From Gaiellasilicea sp963705515 (GTDB lineage: Bacteria > Actinomycetota > Thermoleophilia > Gaiellales > Gaiellaceae), in contig CAVPJV010000008.1 of NCBI GenBank assembly GCA_963705515.1, positions 868,001-932,000 on the forward strand: 64,000 nucleotides of DNA. The letters are read 5' to 3'. Below the pieces are notes generated by a model. It did not search any database, was not told the DNA's origin, and saw only the letters and a list, made by a program, of their open reading frames with translations. This document shows positions 7,863-15,922 of this stretch, in pieces (position 1 is the stretch's first letter; every line of letters begins with the position of its first letter). Position numbers and translations under genes: made by a program.

Positions 7863-9005
7863 TTGGACCTCTACGAGTATCAGGGCAAGCAGCTCTTCAA
7901 GCGCTTCGGTATTCCCGTCTCGGAGGGGAGGCCGGCCAAGACTGCCGGGGAGGCGCGCGCCGCGGCAGAGGAGCTCGGAGGCCCGGTCGTCGTCAAGGCG
8001 CAAGTGCTGACGGGCGGTCGCGGCAAGGCCGGTGGGATCAAGCTCGCTGACGACCCGGCCGACGCGGAGGCGAAGGCGAAGCAGATCCTCGGCCTCGACA
8101 TCCGCGGTCACGTCGTGCGCACGCTCTGGATCGAGCAGGCGTCGGACATCGAGAAGGAGTACTACCTCTCGATCACCTTCGATCGCGGCGTCAAGAAGCT
8201 GCTCTTCATGTTCACGACGCAGGGCGGAATGGACATCGAGGAGGTCGCCGAGACGACGCCCGACGCGCTCGTCCGCCTCCACGTCGACCCGCTCGAGGGC
8301 TTCCAACCCTGGCAGGCGCGCCGGCTGATCTACGGCGCCGGCGTCGAGGATCCGAACGAGCAGAAGCAGATCGCGGCGATCGTCGGGAAGCTCTACGACG
8401 CGTTCGTCGGTTCCGACGCGATGCTCTGCGAGATCAACCCGCTGATCGTGACGCCGGACGGCGAGGTCAAGGCGCTCGACTCCAAGTTCACGGTCGACGA
8501 CAACGCGCTCTACAAGCATCCCGACATCGCCGAGATGCGCGACATCGAGGCCGCCGACCCGCTCGAGGCGCTCGCGCGCGAGCAGGGCGTCACCTACGTC
8601 AAGCTCGACGGCGAGGTGGGGATCCTCGGCAACGGCGCGGGACTCGTGATGTCGACGCTGGACGTGATCGCGCTCGTCGGCGGCGCGCCGGCGAACTTCT
8701 GCGACCTCGGGGGCGGCGGCGACGCGGAGGGCGTTGTGGACGCGCTCGAGGTGATCACCCGCGACCCGCAGGTGAAGTCGATCTTCTTCAACATCTTCGG
8801 CGGGATCACGCGTTGCGACGAGGTCGCGCGCGGCATCCTCGCCGCTCTCGAGCGGATGACGATCGAGCAGCCGATCGTCGTGCGGCTCGACGGCACGAAC
8901 GCGGAGGAGGGCCGGAAGGTGCTCGCCGACGCGGCACCGGAGGGGCTCCACGTCGAGGCGACGATGCTCGACGGGGCGCGGCGCGCGGTGGAGCTCGCAC
9001 GATGA
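7863..9005 (+). CDS. sucC: Succinyl-CoA synthetase beta subunit (ADP/GDP-forming)
   Basis: 380 residues. The N-terminus MDLYEYQGKQLFKRFGIPVS is diagnostic of SucC, and the ATP-grasp domain follows (VVKAQVLTGGRGKAGGIKLA). The C-terminal ligase domain contains GGGGDAEGVVDALEVI and FFNIFGGITRCDEVA. With SucD it converts succinyl-CoA to succinate with formation of ATP or GTP in the TCA cycle. TTG is the only sensible start, since it gives the exact family N-terminus. The stop overlaps the ATG of a methyltransferase gene that separates sucC from sucD, an unusual arrangement. Confidence 0.96.
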   Translation: MDLYEYQGKQLFKRFGIPVSEGRPAKTAGEARAAAEELGGPVVVKAQVLTGGRGKAGGIKLADDPADAEAKAKQILGLDIRGHVVRTLWIEQASDIEKEYYLSITFDRGVKKLLFMFTTQGGMDIEEVAETTPDALVRLHVDPLEGFQPWQARRLIYGAGVEDPNEQKQIAAIVGKLYDAFVGSDAMLCEINPLIVTPDGEVKALDSKFTVDDNALYKHPDIAEMRDIEAADPLEALAREQGVTYVKLDGEVGILGNGAGLVMSTLDVIALVGGAPANFCDLGGGGDAEGVVDALEVITRDPQVKSIFFNIFGGITRCDEVARGILAALERMTIEQPIVVRLDGTNAEEGRKVLADAAPEGLHVEATMLDGARRAVELAR

Positions 9006-9652
9006 CGGACTGGAGCTCCCGGGCGGAGGCCTACCGGAACGCGCCGGAGCACCGCGAGGGTGAGGACCTCGACCTGATCGTGCACTGGGCTCAGCAAGCA
9101 CAGGCCGAGGGCTCGCGCACGGCTTTGGACGTCGCCACCGGCGGCGGCCACGTCGCCCGGCGGCTGCGCGATGCCGGCCTCCAGGTCGTCAGCGCCGATC
9201 CGGCCCCGGGGATGCAGCCGGACGTGATCTGCCGCGCCGAGGACCTGCCGTTTGCCGACGGCGCCTTCGACCTCGTCGTCTCCCGGATCGCGCCGCACCA
9301 CTTCGAGGACGTCGCCGTCGCGGTCGCCGAGATGGCGCGCGTTGCGAACGACCTCGTCGTCGTCGAGGACACGCTCTATGTCAGCGAGGAGGTCGAGGAG
9401 GCCGAGAAGCTCCGTGACCCGACGCACGTCCGCTCCTACTCCGAGGAGGAGTGGCGGGCGCTGCTCGAGGCCGCCGGGCTCGAGGTCGAGCAGGTCGAGG
9501 CATTCGAGAAGCGCCATCCGCTCGAAGCCTGGCTCGACCGCTCGGCGACGCCGGACGACGATCGGCGGCGCGTGAAGGAGTTGCTCGCAGACCAGATCGA
9601 GGGCGACGAGTACGTGGACACGAAGCTCGTCCTGAGAGCGAGGAAGCGCTAG
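9002..9652 (+). CDS. Class I SAM-dependent methyltransferase between sucC and sucD
   Basis: 216 residues. Motif I, LDVATGGGHVARRL, binds S-adenosylmethionine; FDLVVSRIAPHHF and VVVEDTLYV follow as motifs typical of UbiE/Methyltransf_11 enzymes. The substrate cannot be told. The ATG overlaps the sucC stop (ATGA) and its own stop lies 2 bases before the sucD GTG, so it must be co-translated with the succinyl-CoA synthetase subunits. This could mean a link to a CoA- or quinone-related step, but that is inference. Confidence 0.8.
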   Translation: MTDWSSRAEAYRNAPEHREGEDLDLIVHWAQQAQAEGSRTALDVATGGGHVARRLRDAGLQVVSADPAPGMQPDVICRAEDLPFADGAFDLVVSRIAPHHFEDVAVAVAEMARVANDLVVVEDTLYVSEEVEEAEKLRDPTHVRSYSEEEWRALLEAAGLEVEQVEAFEKRHPLEAWLDRSATPDDDRRRVKELLADQIEGDEYVDTKLVLRARKR

Positions 9653-9654
9653 CC

Positions 9655-10527
9655 GTGGCAATCATCGTCGACAAGGGCACGAAGCTCGTCGTCCAGGGCC
9701 TGACCGGCTCCGAGGGCTCCTTCCACGGCCTGCGCAACAAGCGCTACGGCACCCAGGTCGTCGCGGGGGTCACGCCCGGCAAGGGAGGCCAGGACGTCGA
9801 GGGGGTCCCCGTCTACGACACGGTGGCAACCGCCGTCGCCGAGACGGGGGCGAACACGACCATGGTCTTCGTTCCAGCGCGCTTCGCAGCCGACGCGATC
9901 TACGAGGCCGTCGACGCCGGCATCGAGACGGTGATCTGCATCGCCGAGGGCCTGCCGGCGCACGAGATGCTGCAGATCTACAACTACATCCGGCCGAAGG
10001 GCGTGACCATGCTCGGCCCGAACTGCCCCGGCGCGCTCTCGCCCGGGAAGGCGAACGTCGGGATCATTCCGGCAGAGATCTTCGCCGAGGGGAACATCGG
10101 CCTCGTCTCCCGCTCGGGGACGCTCACCTACCAGATCGGCCACGAGCTGACGCAGATGGGACTCGGCAACTCGACCATCGTCGGCATCGGCGGCGACCCG
10201 GTCGTCGGCTCGTCGTTCATCGACGTGCTCGGCAAGTTCCAGGACGACCCGCAGACCGAGTACGTCGTCATGGTCGGCGAGATCGGCGGCGACGAGGAGG
10301 AGAAGGCGGCGGCGTTCATCGAGGAGAAGATGACGAAGCCGGTCGTCGCCTACATCGCCGGCTTCACCGCGCCGCCCGGGAAGACGATGGGCCACGCCGG
10401 CGCGATCATCTCCGGCTCGTCCGGCACCGCACAGGGCAAGAAGGTAGCGCTCGAGGCGAAGGGCATCCGCGTCGGCACCTCGCCGACGGAGGCCGCCGAG
10501 CTCGTCGCCGAAGTCGCGCGCGGCTGA
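9655..10527 (+). CDS. sucD: Succinyl-CoA synthetase alpha subunit
   Basis: 290 residues. The Rossmann CoA-binding half starts MAIIVDKGTKLVVQGLTGSE; the nucleotide/His half contains the phosphohistidine in KTMGHAGAIISGSSGTA (His near residue 247), which carries phosphate between succinyl-CoA and ADP. The GTG start sits 2 bases after the methyltransferase stop. It works as a heterodimer or tetramer with SucC in the cytoplasm. Confidence 0.95.
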   Translation: MAIIVDKGTKLVVQGLTGSEGSFHGLRNKRYGTQVVAGVTPGKGGQDVEGVPVYDTVATAVAETGANTTMVFVPARFAADAIYEAVDAGIETVICIAEGLPAHEMLQIYNYIRPKGVTMLGPNCPGALSPGKANVGIIPAEIFAEGNIGLVSRSGTLTYQIGHELTQMGLGNSTIVGIGGDPVVGSSFIDVLGKFQDDPQTEYVVMVGEIGGDEEEKAAAFIEEKMTKPVVAYIAGFTAPPGKTMGHAGAIISGSSGTAQGKKVALEAKGIRVGTSPTEAAELVAEVARG

Positions 10528-11376
10528 GTGCCCGCAGACGGGCTGTTCTGCCGCGACGTGGGCGAGGGCCCGCCGATCGTCGTCGTCCACGGCGGCCCCG
10601 ACTTCGACCATTGCTACTTCCTGCCGGAGCTCGATCGGCTGGCGGACTCATTTCGCCTCGTCTACTACGACCAGCGCGGCCGCGGCCGGTCGGCGGACGG
10701 AGTCCGCCCGGAGGACGTCACGCTCCGGTCCGAGGCCGAGGATCTCGACTGGGTACGGAGCCACTTGGGGCTGGAGTCGATCGCCGTGCTCGGCCACTCG
10801 TGGGGAGGGGTCGTGGCGATGGAGTATGCGATCCGCCATCCCGATCGGGTCTCGCAGCTGCTGCTGATGGACACCGCTCCCGCATCGGCAGGCGACTGGC
10901 GGAGGCTGCACGAGTCACTCGCCGAGCGGCGCCCGGCCGAGGATCGCGCGCAGATGGAGGCGATCGCGGCGACCGACGCGTACCAGCGGGGAGACCTCGA
11001 GGCGGAGGCCGCCTACTACCGGATCCACTTCAGGATGACGCTGCGACGACCGGACCTCCTCGACGCGCTCGTGACGCGGCTTCGTGCCAACTACACCGAC
11101 GCAGGCGTTCTCCTCGCGCGCGCGATCGAGGAGCGGCTGTACGAGGAGACGTCCGGCTCGCCGGAATGGGATCTCTTCCCTGCGCTCCGAGAGCTCGGCG
11201 TCCCGACGCTGGTGCTGCACGGCGAGCACGACTTCGTCCCGGTCGAGCTCGCCGCGCGGATCGCCGACGCGGTTCCGGGAGCGAGCCTCTCGGTGCTGCC
11301 CGGGTGCGGCCACTTCACCTACCTCGAGGCGCCGGACGTCGTCTTCAAAGAGGTCGCCGGCTTCTGCGGCGGCTAG
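10528..11376 (+). CDS. Alpha/beta hydrolase, proline-iminopeptidase-like
   Basis: 282 residues. It has the oxyanion segment VVVHGGPDFDH, the strand LVYYDQRGRGRSA, the nucleophile elbow GHSWGG (Ser near residue 91), an acidic residue in HGEHD and the catalytic His in PGCGHFTYLE. HGGP plus DQRGxGxS plus GHSWGG is the pattern of prolyl aminopeptidases (peptidase family S33), though other small hydrolases share it. GTG start touches the sucD stop without a gap, so it belongs to the same operon. Confidence 0.75.
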   Translation: MPADGLFCRDVGEGPPIVVVHGGPDFDHCYFLPELDRLADSFRLVYYDQRGRGRSADGVRPEDVTLRSEAEDLDWVRSHLGLESIAVLGHSWGGVVAMEYAIRHPDRVSQLLLMDTAPASAGDWRRLHESLAERRPAEDRAQMEAIAATDAYQRGDLEAEAAYYRIHFRMTLRRPDLLDALVTRLRANYTDAGVLLARAIEERLYEETSGSPEWDLFPALRELGVPTLVLHGEHDFVPVELAARIADAVPGASLSVLPGCGHFTYLEAPDVVFKEVAGFCGG

Positions 11377-11411
11377 CCCGCGGGCGGGCCATTCCGGCCG
11401 CGGCCTGAGCC

Positions 11412-11535
11412 GACATGTCTGGGGTCAGACCCCGGGCATGTCTCCTCCGGGCGCTGACTTGGCGGCAAGAGCGCGTGGTTCGGAGCCATCCGACGTCAGT
11501 TCAGGACACGACGGGGTCTGACCCCGGACATGTCC
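11412..11535. repeat. REPIN-like pair of GGGGTCAGACCCC palindromes in inverted orientation
   Basis: Two REP-like units (11412-11442 and 11504-11535), each built on the palindrome GGGGTCAGACCCC flanked by GACATG and CATGTC, face each other around a ~60 base spacer that also contains CTGAC/GTCAG. A third unit sits inside purK (23471-23502). The pair fills the gap between two convergent genes. Such inverted REP doublets are typically moved by RAYT (Y1-type) transposases; none is in the window. Confidence 0.8.
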
Positions 11536-11542
11536 GAAAGGG

Positions 11543-12784
11543 CTAAACGGACCAGCGCGCTTCGAACGCGCGCTGCTTCTCCGTCGCCTCGCCGAGCGAG
11601 AGGCCGAGCGTCGCCAGCTTCGTCCGCGCGATCTCGCGGTCGAGCTCGTCCGGGAAGCGGTGCAGCCCGGGCTCGAGCCCGCCGCGGGCGAGCAGGTGCG
11701 CGGCGAGCGCCTGCACGGAGAAGGAGAGGTCCATGATCTCGACCGGGTGGCCGTCGCCGCCCGCGACGTTCGTCTGGCGCCCCTCGGCGAGCACGTAGGC
11801 GTGACCGCCGCCGGCGAGCGTGTGCTCGGTCACGCCAGGCCGCACGTCCTCCCCGGCGCCGAGGCCGTCGATCGCGACCTCGCGCTCGTGGTGGCCGCCG
11901 TTCGCGATCACGACGCCGTCCTTCAGGAACCGCAGGGCGTCGGCCGGGACGCAGTCGATCGCGCCCGTGGCGGCGATCAGGACGTCGGCGTTCGGGAGCG
12001 CCTGCTCGAGCGAGGCGACGCGGTGGCCGTCCATGTGCGCCTCGAGAGCCGCGACCGGGTCGATCTCGACCACGGTGACGCGGCCGCCGGCGCCGCGGGC
12101 CGCACGCGCGAGCCCTTTCCCGACCCAGCCGTAGCCGACGATGCAGAACTCGCGCCCCGGGAAGCTCAGGTTCGTGAGCCGGTCGATCGCGGCGAGCGTC
12201 GACTGGCCGGTGCCGTAGCGGTTGTCGAACAGGTGCTTGCAGAGCGCGTCGTTGGCGGCGATCGCCGGGAACGTCAGCTTCCCGGCGGCCTCCATCGCGC
12301 GCAGCCTCGCGATCCCCGTCGTCGTCTCCTCGGTCACGCCGGCGAGACCTGCCGCCACCTCGGGCCGGTGCTCGACGATCCGCGCCGTCAGTTCGGCGCC
12401 GTCGTCGACGACGATCTCCGGCTCCGTGTCGGCGACGGCGAGCAGATCGGCGTCGAACTCCTCGCGCGGGGCGCCGTGACGCGCGTGGACCTCGATCCCG
12501 CGCGCAACGAGCGCGGCGCAGATCGCGTCCTGGGTCGAGCCCGGGTTCGAGCCGGAGGCGACGACCTGAGCACCCGCGTCGGCAAGCAGCGTCGCCAGGT
12601 ACGCGGTCTTCGCCTCGAGATGGACGACGACCGCCACGCGCTTCCCGCGTAGCGCCCCGTCGGAGAGCCGCTCGCGCGCGAGCCGGTTCAGGACGGGGGA
12701 GTGTTTCGCCACCCACGCGATCCGTTGCTCGCCCTGAGGTGCGAGCGACGGGTCGGCGATGTCGGAGCGAGCGGCGGCATCCAC
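11543..12784 (-). CDS. ahcY: Adenosylhomocysteinase (S-adenosylhomocysteine hydrolase)
   Basis: 413 residues, close to archaeal/actinobacterial short forms. It hydrolyses S-adenosylhomocysteine to adenosine and homocysteine, keeping the methylation cycle running. Visible motifs are HLEAKTAYLATLLADAGA, NPGSTQDAICAAL, the NAD-binding GYGWVGKGLARAARG, and GGHHEREVAIDGL near the C-terminal third. The GTG start at 12784 gives the expected N-terminus. Convergent with the upstream hydrolase across the REP pair. Confidence 0.92.
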   Translation of the reverse strand: MDAAARSDIADPSLAPQGEQRIAWVAKHSPVLNRLARERLSDGALRGKRVAVVVHLEAKTAYLATLLADAGAQVVASGSNPGSTQDAICAALVARGIEVHARHGAPREEFDADLLAVADTEPEIVVDDGAELTARIVEHRPEVAAGLAGVTEETTTGIARLRAMEAAGKLTFPAIAANDALCKHLFDNRYGTGQSTLAAIDRLTNLSFPGREFCIVGYGWVGKGLARAARGAGGRVTVVEIDPVAALEAHMDGHRVASLEQALPNADVLIAATGAIDCVPADALRFLKDGVVIANGGHHEREVAIDGLGAGEDVRPGVTEHTLAGGGHAYVLAEGRQTNVAGGDGHPVEIMDLSFSVQALAAHLLARGGLEPGLHRFPDELDREIARTKLATLGLSLGEATEKQRAFEARWSV

Positions 12785-12812
12785 GGCCGGAATCTATCCG
12801 CCGGATGCGAGT

Positions 12813-12850
12813 ACCCCCGCGCGCACCCGTGTCGGGCAGCGCGCGGGGGT
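12813..12850 (-). terminator. Strong stem-loop behind the DEAD-box helicase gene
   Basis: Perfect 12-base arms ACCCCCGCGCGC and GCGCGCGGGGGT surround a 14-base loop that itself folds (CCCG-TGT-CGGG). It lies 19 bases after the helicase stop and just before ahcY on the same strand. There is no U-tract, so it may act as a Rho-type or stabilising hairpin rather than a classical intrinsic terminator. Confidence 0.6.
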
Positions 12851-12869
12851 GAAGCCCAGAAAGACTGAG

Positions 12870-14060
12870 CTAGATCTTGCGGCGGGGCCGGGAGGGGCCC
12901 CACTTGGAGTTGCGCCGCTTCGACTGGTAGACGAGGCGGGGCGGGGCCACGGTCATGCCCTGGCTGACGAACGTCTCGGTGTGCCCGAGCATCCGCGCAA
13001 CGTGGCTGACCTCGGCCTGCTGCTCGGGGAGGACGAGCGTGACGCCCGTGCCGTTGCGGCCGGCGCGGCCTGTGCGGCCGACCCGGTGGACGTACGCGGT
13101 GTGCTCCTCCGGCGGGTCGAAGTTGATCACGTGCGTGATGTCATCGAGGTCGAGGCCGCGGGCTGCGACGTCGGTGGCGACGAGCACCTTGACGGTGCCG
13201 TTCTCGAAGCGCTTCAGCGCCCGCTCGCGCTGGTTCTGGTTCAGGTCGCCGTGCATCGCAACCGCGGTCACGTCGTGACGCGAGAGCTTCTGGACGAGGC
13301 GGTCGGCGCCGCGCTTGGTGCGGACGAAGACCAGGGCGAGCCCGCGCTCCTGCGCGAGCAACCCGGCGAGCGTCTCCACCTTGTTGTCGGCCGTCACTGG
13401 CAGGAACTGGTGGTCGATCTCACCCTGCTGCTGGTCGATGGTGAGCTCGGCCTCGTAGCGACCGGCGTTCGTCGTGTACGCCCGCGCCAGCTCGCCGACC
13501 TTGCCGTCGAGCGTGGCCGAGAAGAACATCGTCTGCCGCTCTCTCGGCAGGCGGGCGACGATCCGGTCGACCTGCGGCTGGAAGCCCATGTCGAGCATCC
13601 GGTCGGCCTCGTCGAGGACGAGGATGCGGACGCCGTCGAGCGAGACGATCCTGCGCTCGATGAGATCCTGCAGGCGACCCGGTGTCGCGACCAGGATGTG
13701 CGCGTCGCGCGAGGCCTTGGCCTGCGAGCCGATCGAGATCCCGCCGTACACAGCCGCGACCCGAAGGTCGTGGGCGGGGGCGATCGTGCCGATCTCGGCC
13801 GTCACCTGGGCGGCGAGCTCGCGTGTCGGGACGAGGATCAGGCCGGACGGCCGTGCCTCGGAGCCCTTGAGCCGCTCGACCATCGGGACTGCGAAGGCGA
13901 GCGTCTTGCCGGAGCCCGTCGGCGACTTCGCGAGCACGTCGCGGCCGGCGAGGGCGTCCGGGAGGACGAGGCCCTGGATTCGGAATGGAGCATGGATGTC
14001 GCGCTCGGCGAGCGCTTGCGCGACGCGCGCGGACACACCCAGCTCAAGGAAAGACTGCAT
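12870..14060 (-). CDS. DEAD-box RNA helicase (RhlE/DeaD type)
   Basis: 396 residues with all helicase motifs in order: Q motif (FRIQ, residue ~29), Walker A SPTGSGKT (~46-53), PTRELAAQ, TPGRLQD, DEAD in LVLDEADRMLD, FSAT, then domain 2 with VFVRTKRGADRL, ATDVAARGLD and HRVGRTGRAGR. The tail is short and basic (SKRRNSKWGPSRPRRKI), consistent with RNA binding. ATG at 14060 follows AAGGAG. About 170-190 bases upstream are untranslated, as in cold-induced DEAD helicase genes, so leader-based control is plausible. Confidence 0.93.
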   Translation of the reverse strand: MQSFLELGVSARVAQALAERDIHAPFRIQGLVLPDALAGRDVLAKSPTGSGKTLAFAVPMVERLKGSEARPSGLILVPTRELAAQVTAEIGTIAPAHDLRVAAVYGGISIGSQAKASRDAHILVATPGRLQDLIERRIVSLDGVRILVLDEADRMLDMGFQPQVDRIVARLPRERQTMFFSATLDGKVGELARAYTTNAGRYEAELTIDQQQGEIDHQFLPVTADNKVETLAGLLAQERGLALVFVRTKRGADRLVQKLSRHDVTAVAMHGDLNQNQRERALKRFENGTVKVLVATDVAARGLDLDDITHVINFDPPEEHTAYVHRVGRTGRAGRNGTGVTLVLPEQQAEVSHVARMLGHTETFVSQGMTVAPPRLVYQSKRRNSKWGPSRPRRKI

Positions 14061-14248
14061 TGAGTAGTTGACTCCTTCGTGTTCGGTCGAGATCCGCCTG
14101 CCTCGACCGCCTGCACCTCAAGCACAGGGAAAACCGAAGAAGAACAAACCTCACAGGACGACACCACGCCGTCCATGTGAAACACGGTAGCAGCAGGTTC
14201 GGTCGAGCCGCGTCCACCTCTTTAGGGATCTTGTGCGCCGAGAAAAAA

Positions 14249-14254
14249 TAGGGT
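14249..14254 (+). promoter_or_regulatory. -10 box TAGGGT of the aminotransferase gene
   Basis: TAGGGT ends 6 bases before GTG 14261, preceded by an A-rich stretch (GAGAAAAAATA); leaderless start predicted. Confidence 0.5.
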
Positions 14255-14260
14255 GTCCTC

Positions 14261-15328
14261 GTGATCTCGTTCGCCAGAGGCGCCCCGGCGCTGGAATGCC
14301 TCGATGCGGAGCTGCTCGCCGACTGCGCCCGCGCGGCCGTCCTCGGCGACGTGGGGGTGCTCGCGTACGGCCCCGGCGGCGGCTATGAGCCGCTCCGCAC
14401 CTGGCTCGGCGCTCGCCACGGCGTCGACGCCGCCCGCGTGGTCGTGACGAACGGCGGCCTGCAGGGATTCGTCTTCTACACCGAGGAGCTGCTCGCCGAG
14501 CGTCCGGGCCGCGTGCTGGTGGAGGCGCCGACCTACGACCGCCCGCTGAAGATCCTCGCCCGGCTCGGCGCGGACGTGGTGCCCGTCACGATGGACGCGG
14601 AGGGACTCGACCCCGACGCGCTCGAGAGCGCGCTCCGCGACGGCGAGACGAGCTTCCTCTACACGATCCCGACCTTCCAGAACCCGAGCGGGCGTTCGCT
14701 CTCGACCGAGCGCCGCCGCCGCGTCGTCGAGCTGGCGCGCGAGCACGGCGTGCCGGTCCTCGAGGACGACCCGTACGGACTCGTCCGCTACGAGGGCGAG
14801 CCACCGCCGTCACTGCACGAGCTCGAGGGGGGCGAGCTCGTCACGTACGCGTCGTCGTTCTCGAAGACCGTCGCGCCGGGCGTGCGGGTCGGCTGGTTCG
14901 CGGCGCCGGCAGACCTAGCGGCCCGGATCGAGGCCCGCGCCGTCTCGAACTACATCTCGCCGCCGTTCCTGACGCAGGCAACGGTCTACGAGTTGATCGA
15001 CCGCGGCGCCTTCGAGCCGAACCTGGAGCGGATCCGCGGGCTCCTCAAGACTCGGCGCGACGCGATGCTCGCGGCGCTCGAGCAGGAGCTCGCCGGCGAG
15101 GCTACATGGAGCAACCCGGAAGGCGGCTACTTCCTCTGGGTCGACCTGCCCGTCGACGCGGCAGACCTGCTCGCGCGCGCCGAGGCCGCCGGCGTCACCT
15201 TCGTCAAGGGCGCCGACTTCTTCGCCGACGGCAGCGGGAGCCGCTCGGCGCGGCTCGCGTTCAGCTACGCGTCGCCGTCGGAGATCGGTGAGGGCGTCTC
15301 GATGCTCGCCTCGCTCCTGCGCGCCTGA
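14261..15328 (+). CDS. PLP-dependent aminotransferase (class I/II, 2-aminoadipate/aromatic type)
   Basis: 355 residues of fold-type I aminotransferase. Seen: TYDRPLKIL for substrate positioning, IPTFQNPSGRSLS, DDPYGLVRYEG holding the pyridine-binding Asp, SSFSKTVAPGVRVGW with the Schiff-base lysine, and NPEGGYFLWVDLP. This layout matches the LysN/MocR-catalytic-domain group (2-aminoadipate, branched or aromatic transaminases) without the GntR domain. Exact substrate not deducible. Its 3' end overlaps the LapA-like gene on the other strand by 64 bases. Confidence 0.85.
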   Translation: MISFARGAPALECLDAELLADCARAAVLGDVGVLAYGPGGGYEPLRTWLGARHGVDAARVVVTNGGLQGFVFYTEELLAERPGRVLVEAPTYDRPLKILARLGADVVPVTMDAEGLDPDALESALRDGETSFLYTIPTFQNPSGRSLSTERRRRVVELAREHGVPVLEDDPYGLVRYEGEPPPSLHELEGGELVTYASSFSKTVAPGVRVGWFAAPADLAARIEARAVSNYISPPFLTQATVYELIDRGAFEPNLERIRGLLKTRRDAMLAALEQELAGEATWSNPEGGYFLWVDLPVDAADLLARAEAAGVTFVKGADFFADGSGSRSARLAFSYASPSEIGEGVSMLASLLRA

Positions 15329-15564
15329 CGGCGCCGGTACAGCTGCGAGAGCAGCACGCCGCCGACGAGCCCTGCGAGGAGCGAGAGCAGGATCACCCAG
15401 ATCAGCGAGGTTCGCGCCTCGCCGAAGACGAAGTCGACCGAGGCCTCCTTGTCGTTGCCGGCGACGAACGCGATCAGGTAGCCGCCGATCAGCACGAGCA
15501 GGCCGACACGGATCCAGAGCCGCGGCTGCCAGCTGCGGTCGAACTCCTCGCGCGGCGACGCCAT
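15265..15564 (-). CDS. LapA-domain (DUF1049) two-span membrane protein
   Basis: 99 residues. Two membrane helices (LWIRVGLLVLIGGYLIAFVA and LIWVILLSLLAGLVGGVLL) flank the conserved VDFVFGEARTS connector, and a basic end RRRQARR follows, the arrangement of LapA/YciS-type proteins linked to envelope and lipopolysaccharide homeostasis elsewhere. Start ATG at 15564 is set by a TAGGCT box 7 bases ahead. Confidence 0.75.
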   Translation of the reverse strand: MASPREEFDRSWQPRLWIRVGLLVLIGGYLIAFVAGNDKEASVDFVFGEARTSLIWVILLSLLAGLVGGVLLSQLYRRRQARRSEASIETPSPISDGDA

Positions 15565-15571
15565 GAGAGAG

Positions 15572-15577
15572 AGCCTA
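15572..15577 (-). promoter_or_regulatory. -10 box TAGGCT of the LapA-like gene
   Basis: On the minus strand TAGGCT lies 7 bases before ATG 15564, inside the last codons of the small Cys protein gene; leaderless start predicted. Confidence 0.45.
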
Positions 15578-15757
15578 CGCGGCAGCGAATCCGGGTGCAG
15601 CAGCCGGAAGGGGGACGAGGCGTGGCTGTCGGGGCGGCTCGAGCACGCCTGCCGTCGCTGCGCGGAACGTGGGGCACGGGTTATCGCCGGGGAGAGCGCA
15701 CAACCCTGCGCGGCGGAAGTAGCAGTCACTACATTTTGCTTGAGTGCGTTTGCCCAT
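15575..15757 (-). CDS. 60-residue four-cysteine small protein
   Basis: Start ATG at 15757 behind AAAAGGGAT. The compact N-terminal half reads KCSDCYFRRAGLCAL and PCPTFRA: four Cys spaced C-x2-C-x7-C-x7-C (C9, C12, C20, C28), fit for zinc or an iron-sulfur cluster, with conserved-looking Tyr-Phe-Arg-Arg. The C-terminal half is Pro/Ala-rich. Small proteins of the CxxC-YFRRxGLCAL-CPTFR style occur in related actinobacteria; their role is unknown to me. Base composition of its 5' region is clearly less GC-rich than the neighbours. Confidence 0.6.
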   Translation of the reverse strand: MGKRTQAKCSDCYFRRAGLCALPGDNPCPTFRAATAGVLEPPRQPRLVPLPAAAPGFAAA

Positions 15758-15873
15758 TATCCCTTTTGCTCGTCTCTCGTCCCCTCCGGACTCGGCCATT
15801 GTGGCGATCCGGTTACGAGGCATCAAGCCCCCTTTCGAGGAAAACCGTGCAATTTCCGGAGGATTCGGCGGGC

Positions 15874-15922
15874 CAAAAAAGCACTGCTAACTACTGTTTT
15901 CTTTTCAACGTTGCCAGTGCTT
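15874..15922 (-). terminator. Candidate intrinsic terminator of the protease operon
   Basis: On the minus strand AAGCACTG, a ~29-base loop containing the protease stop codon, CAGTGCTT, then a run of T. Stem is only 8 bases, so confidence is moderate. It would end the icd-mdh-SDR-protease transcript. Confidence 0.45.

Noticed and set aside
13838..14185. A minus-strand open frame in the helicase leader (MFHMDGVV...) as a leader peptide
   Set aside because: It runs far into the helicase gene in another frame, no ribosome site and no conserved feature.
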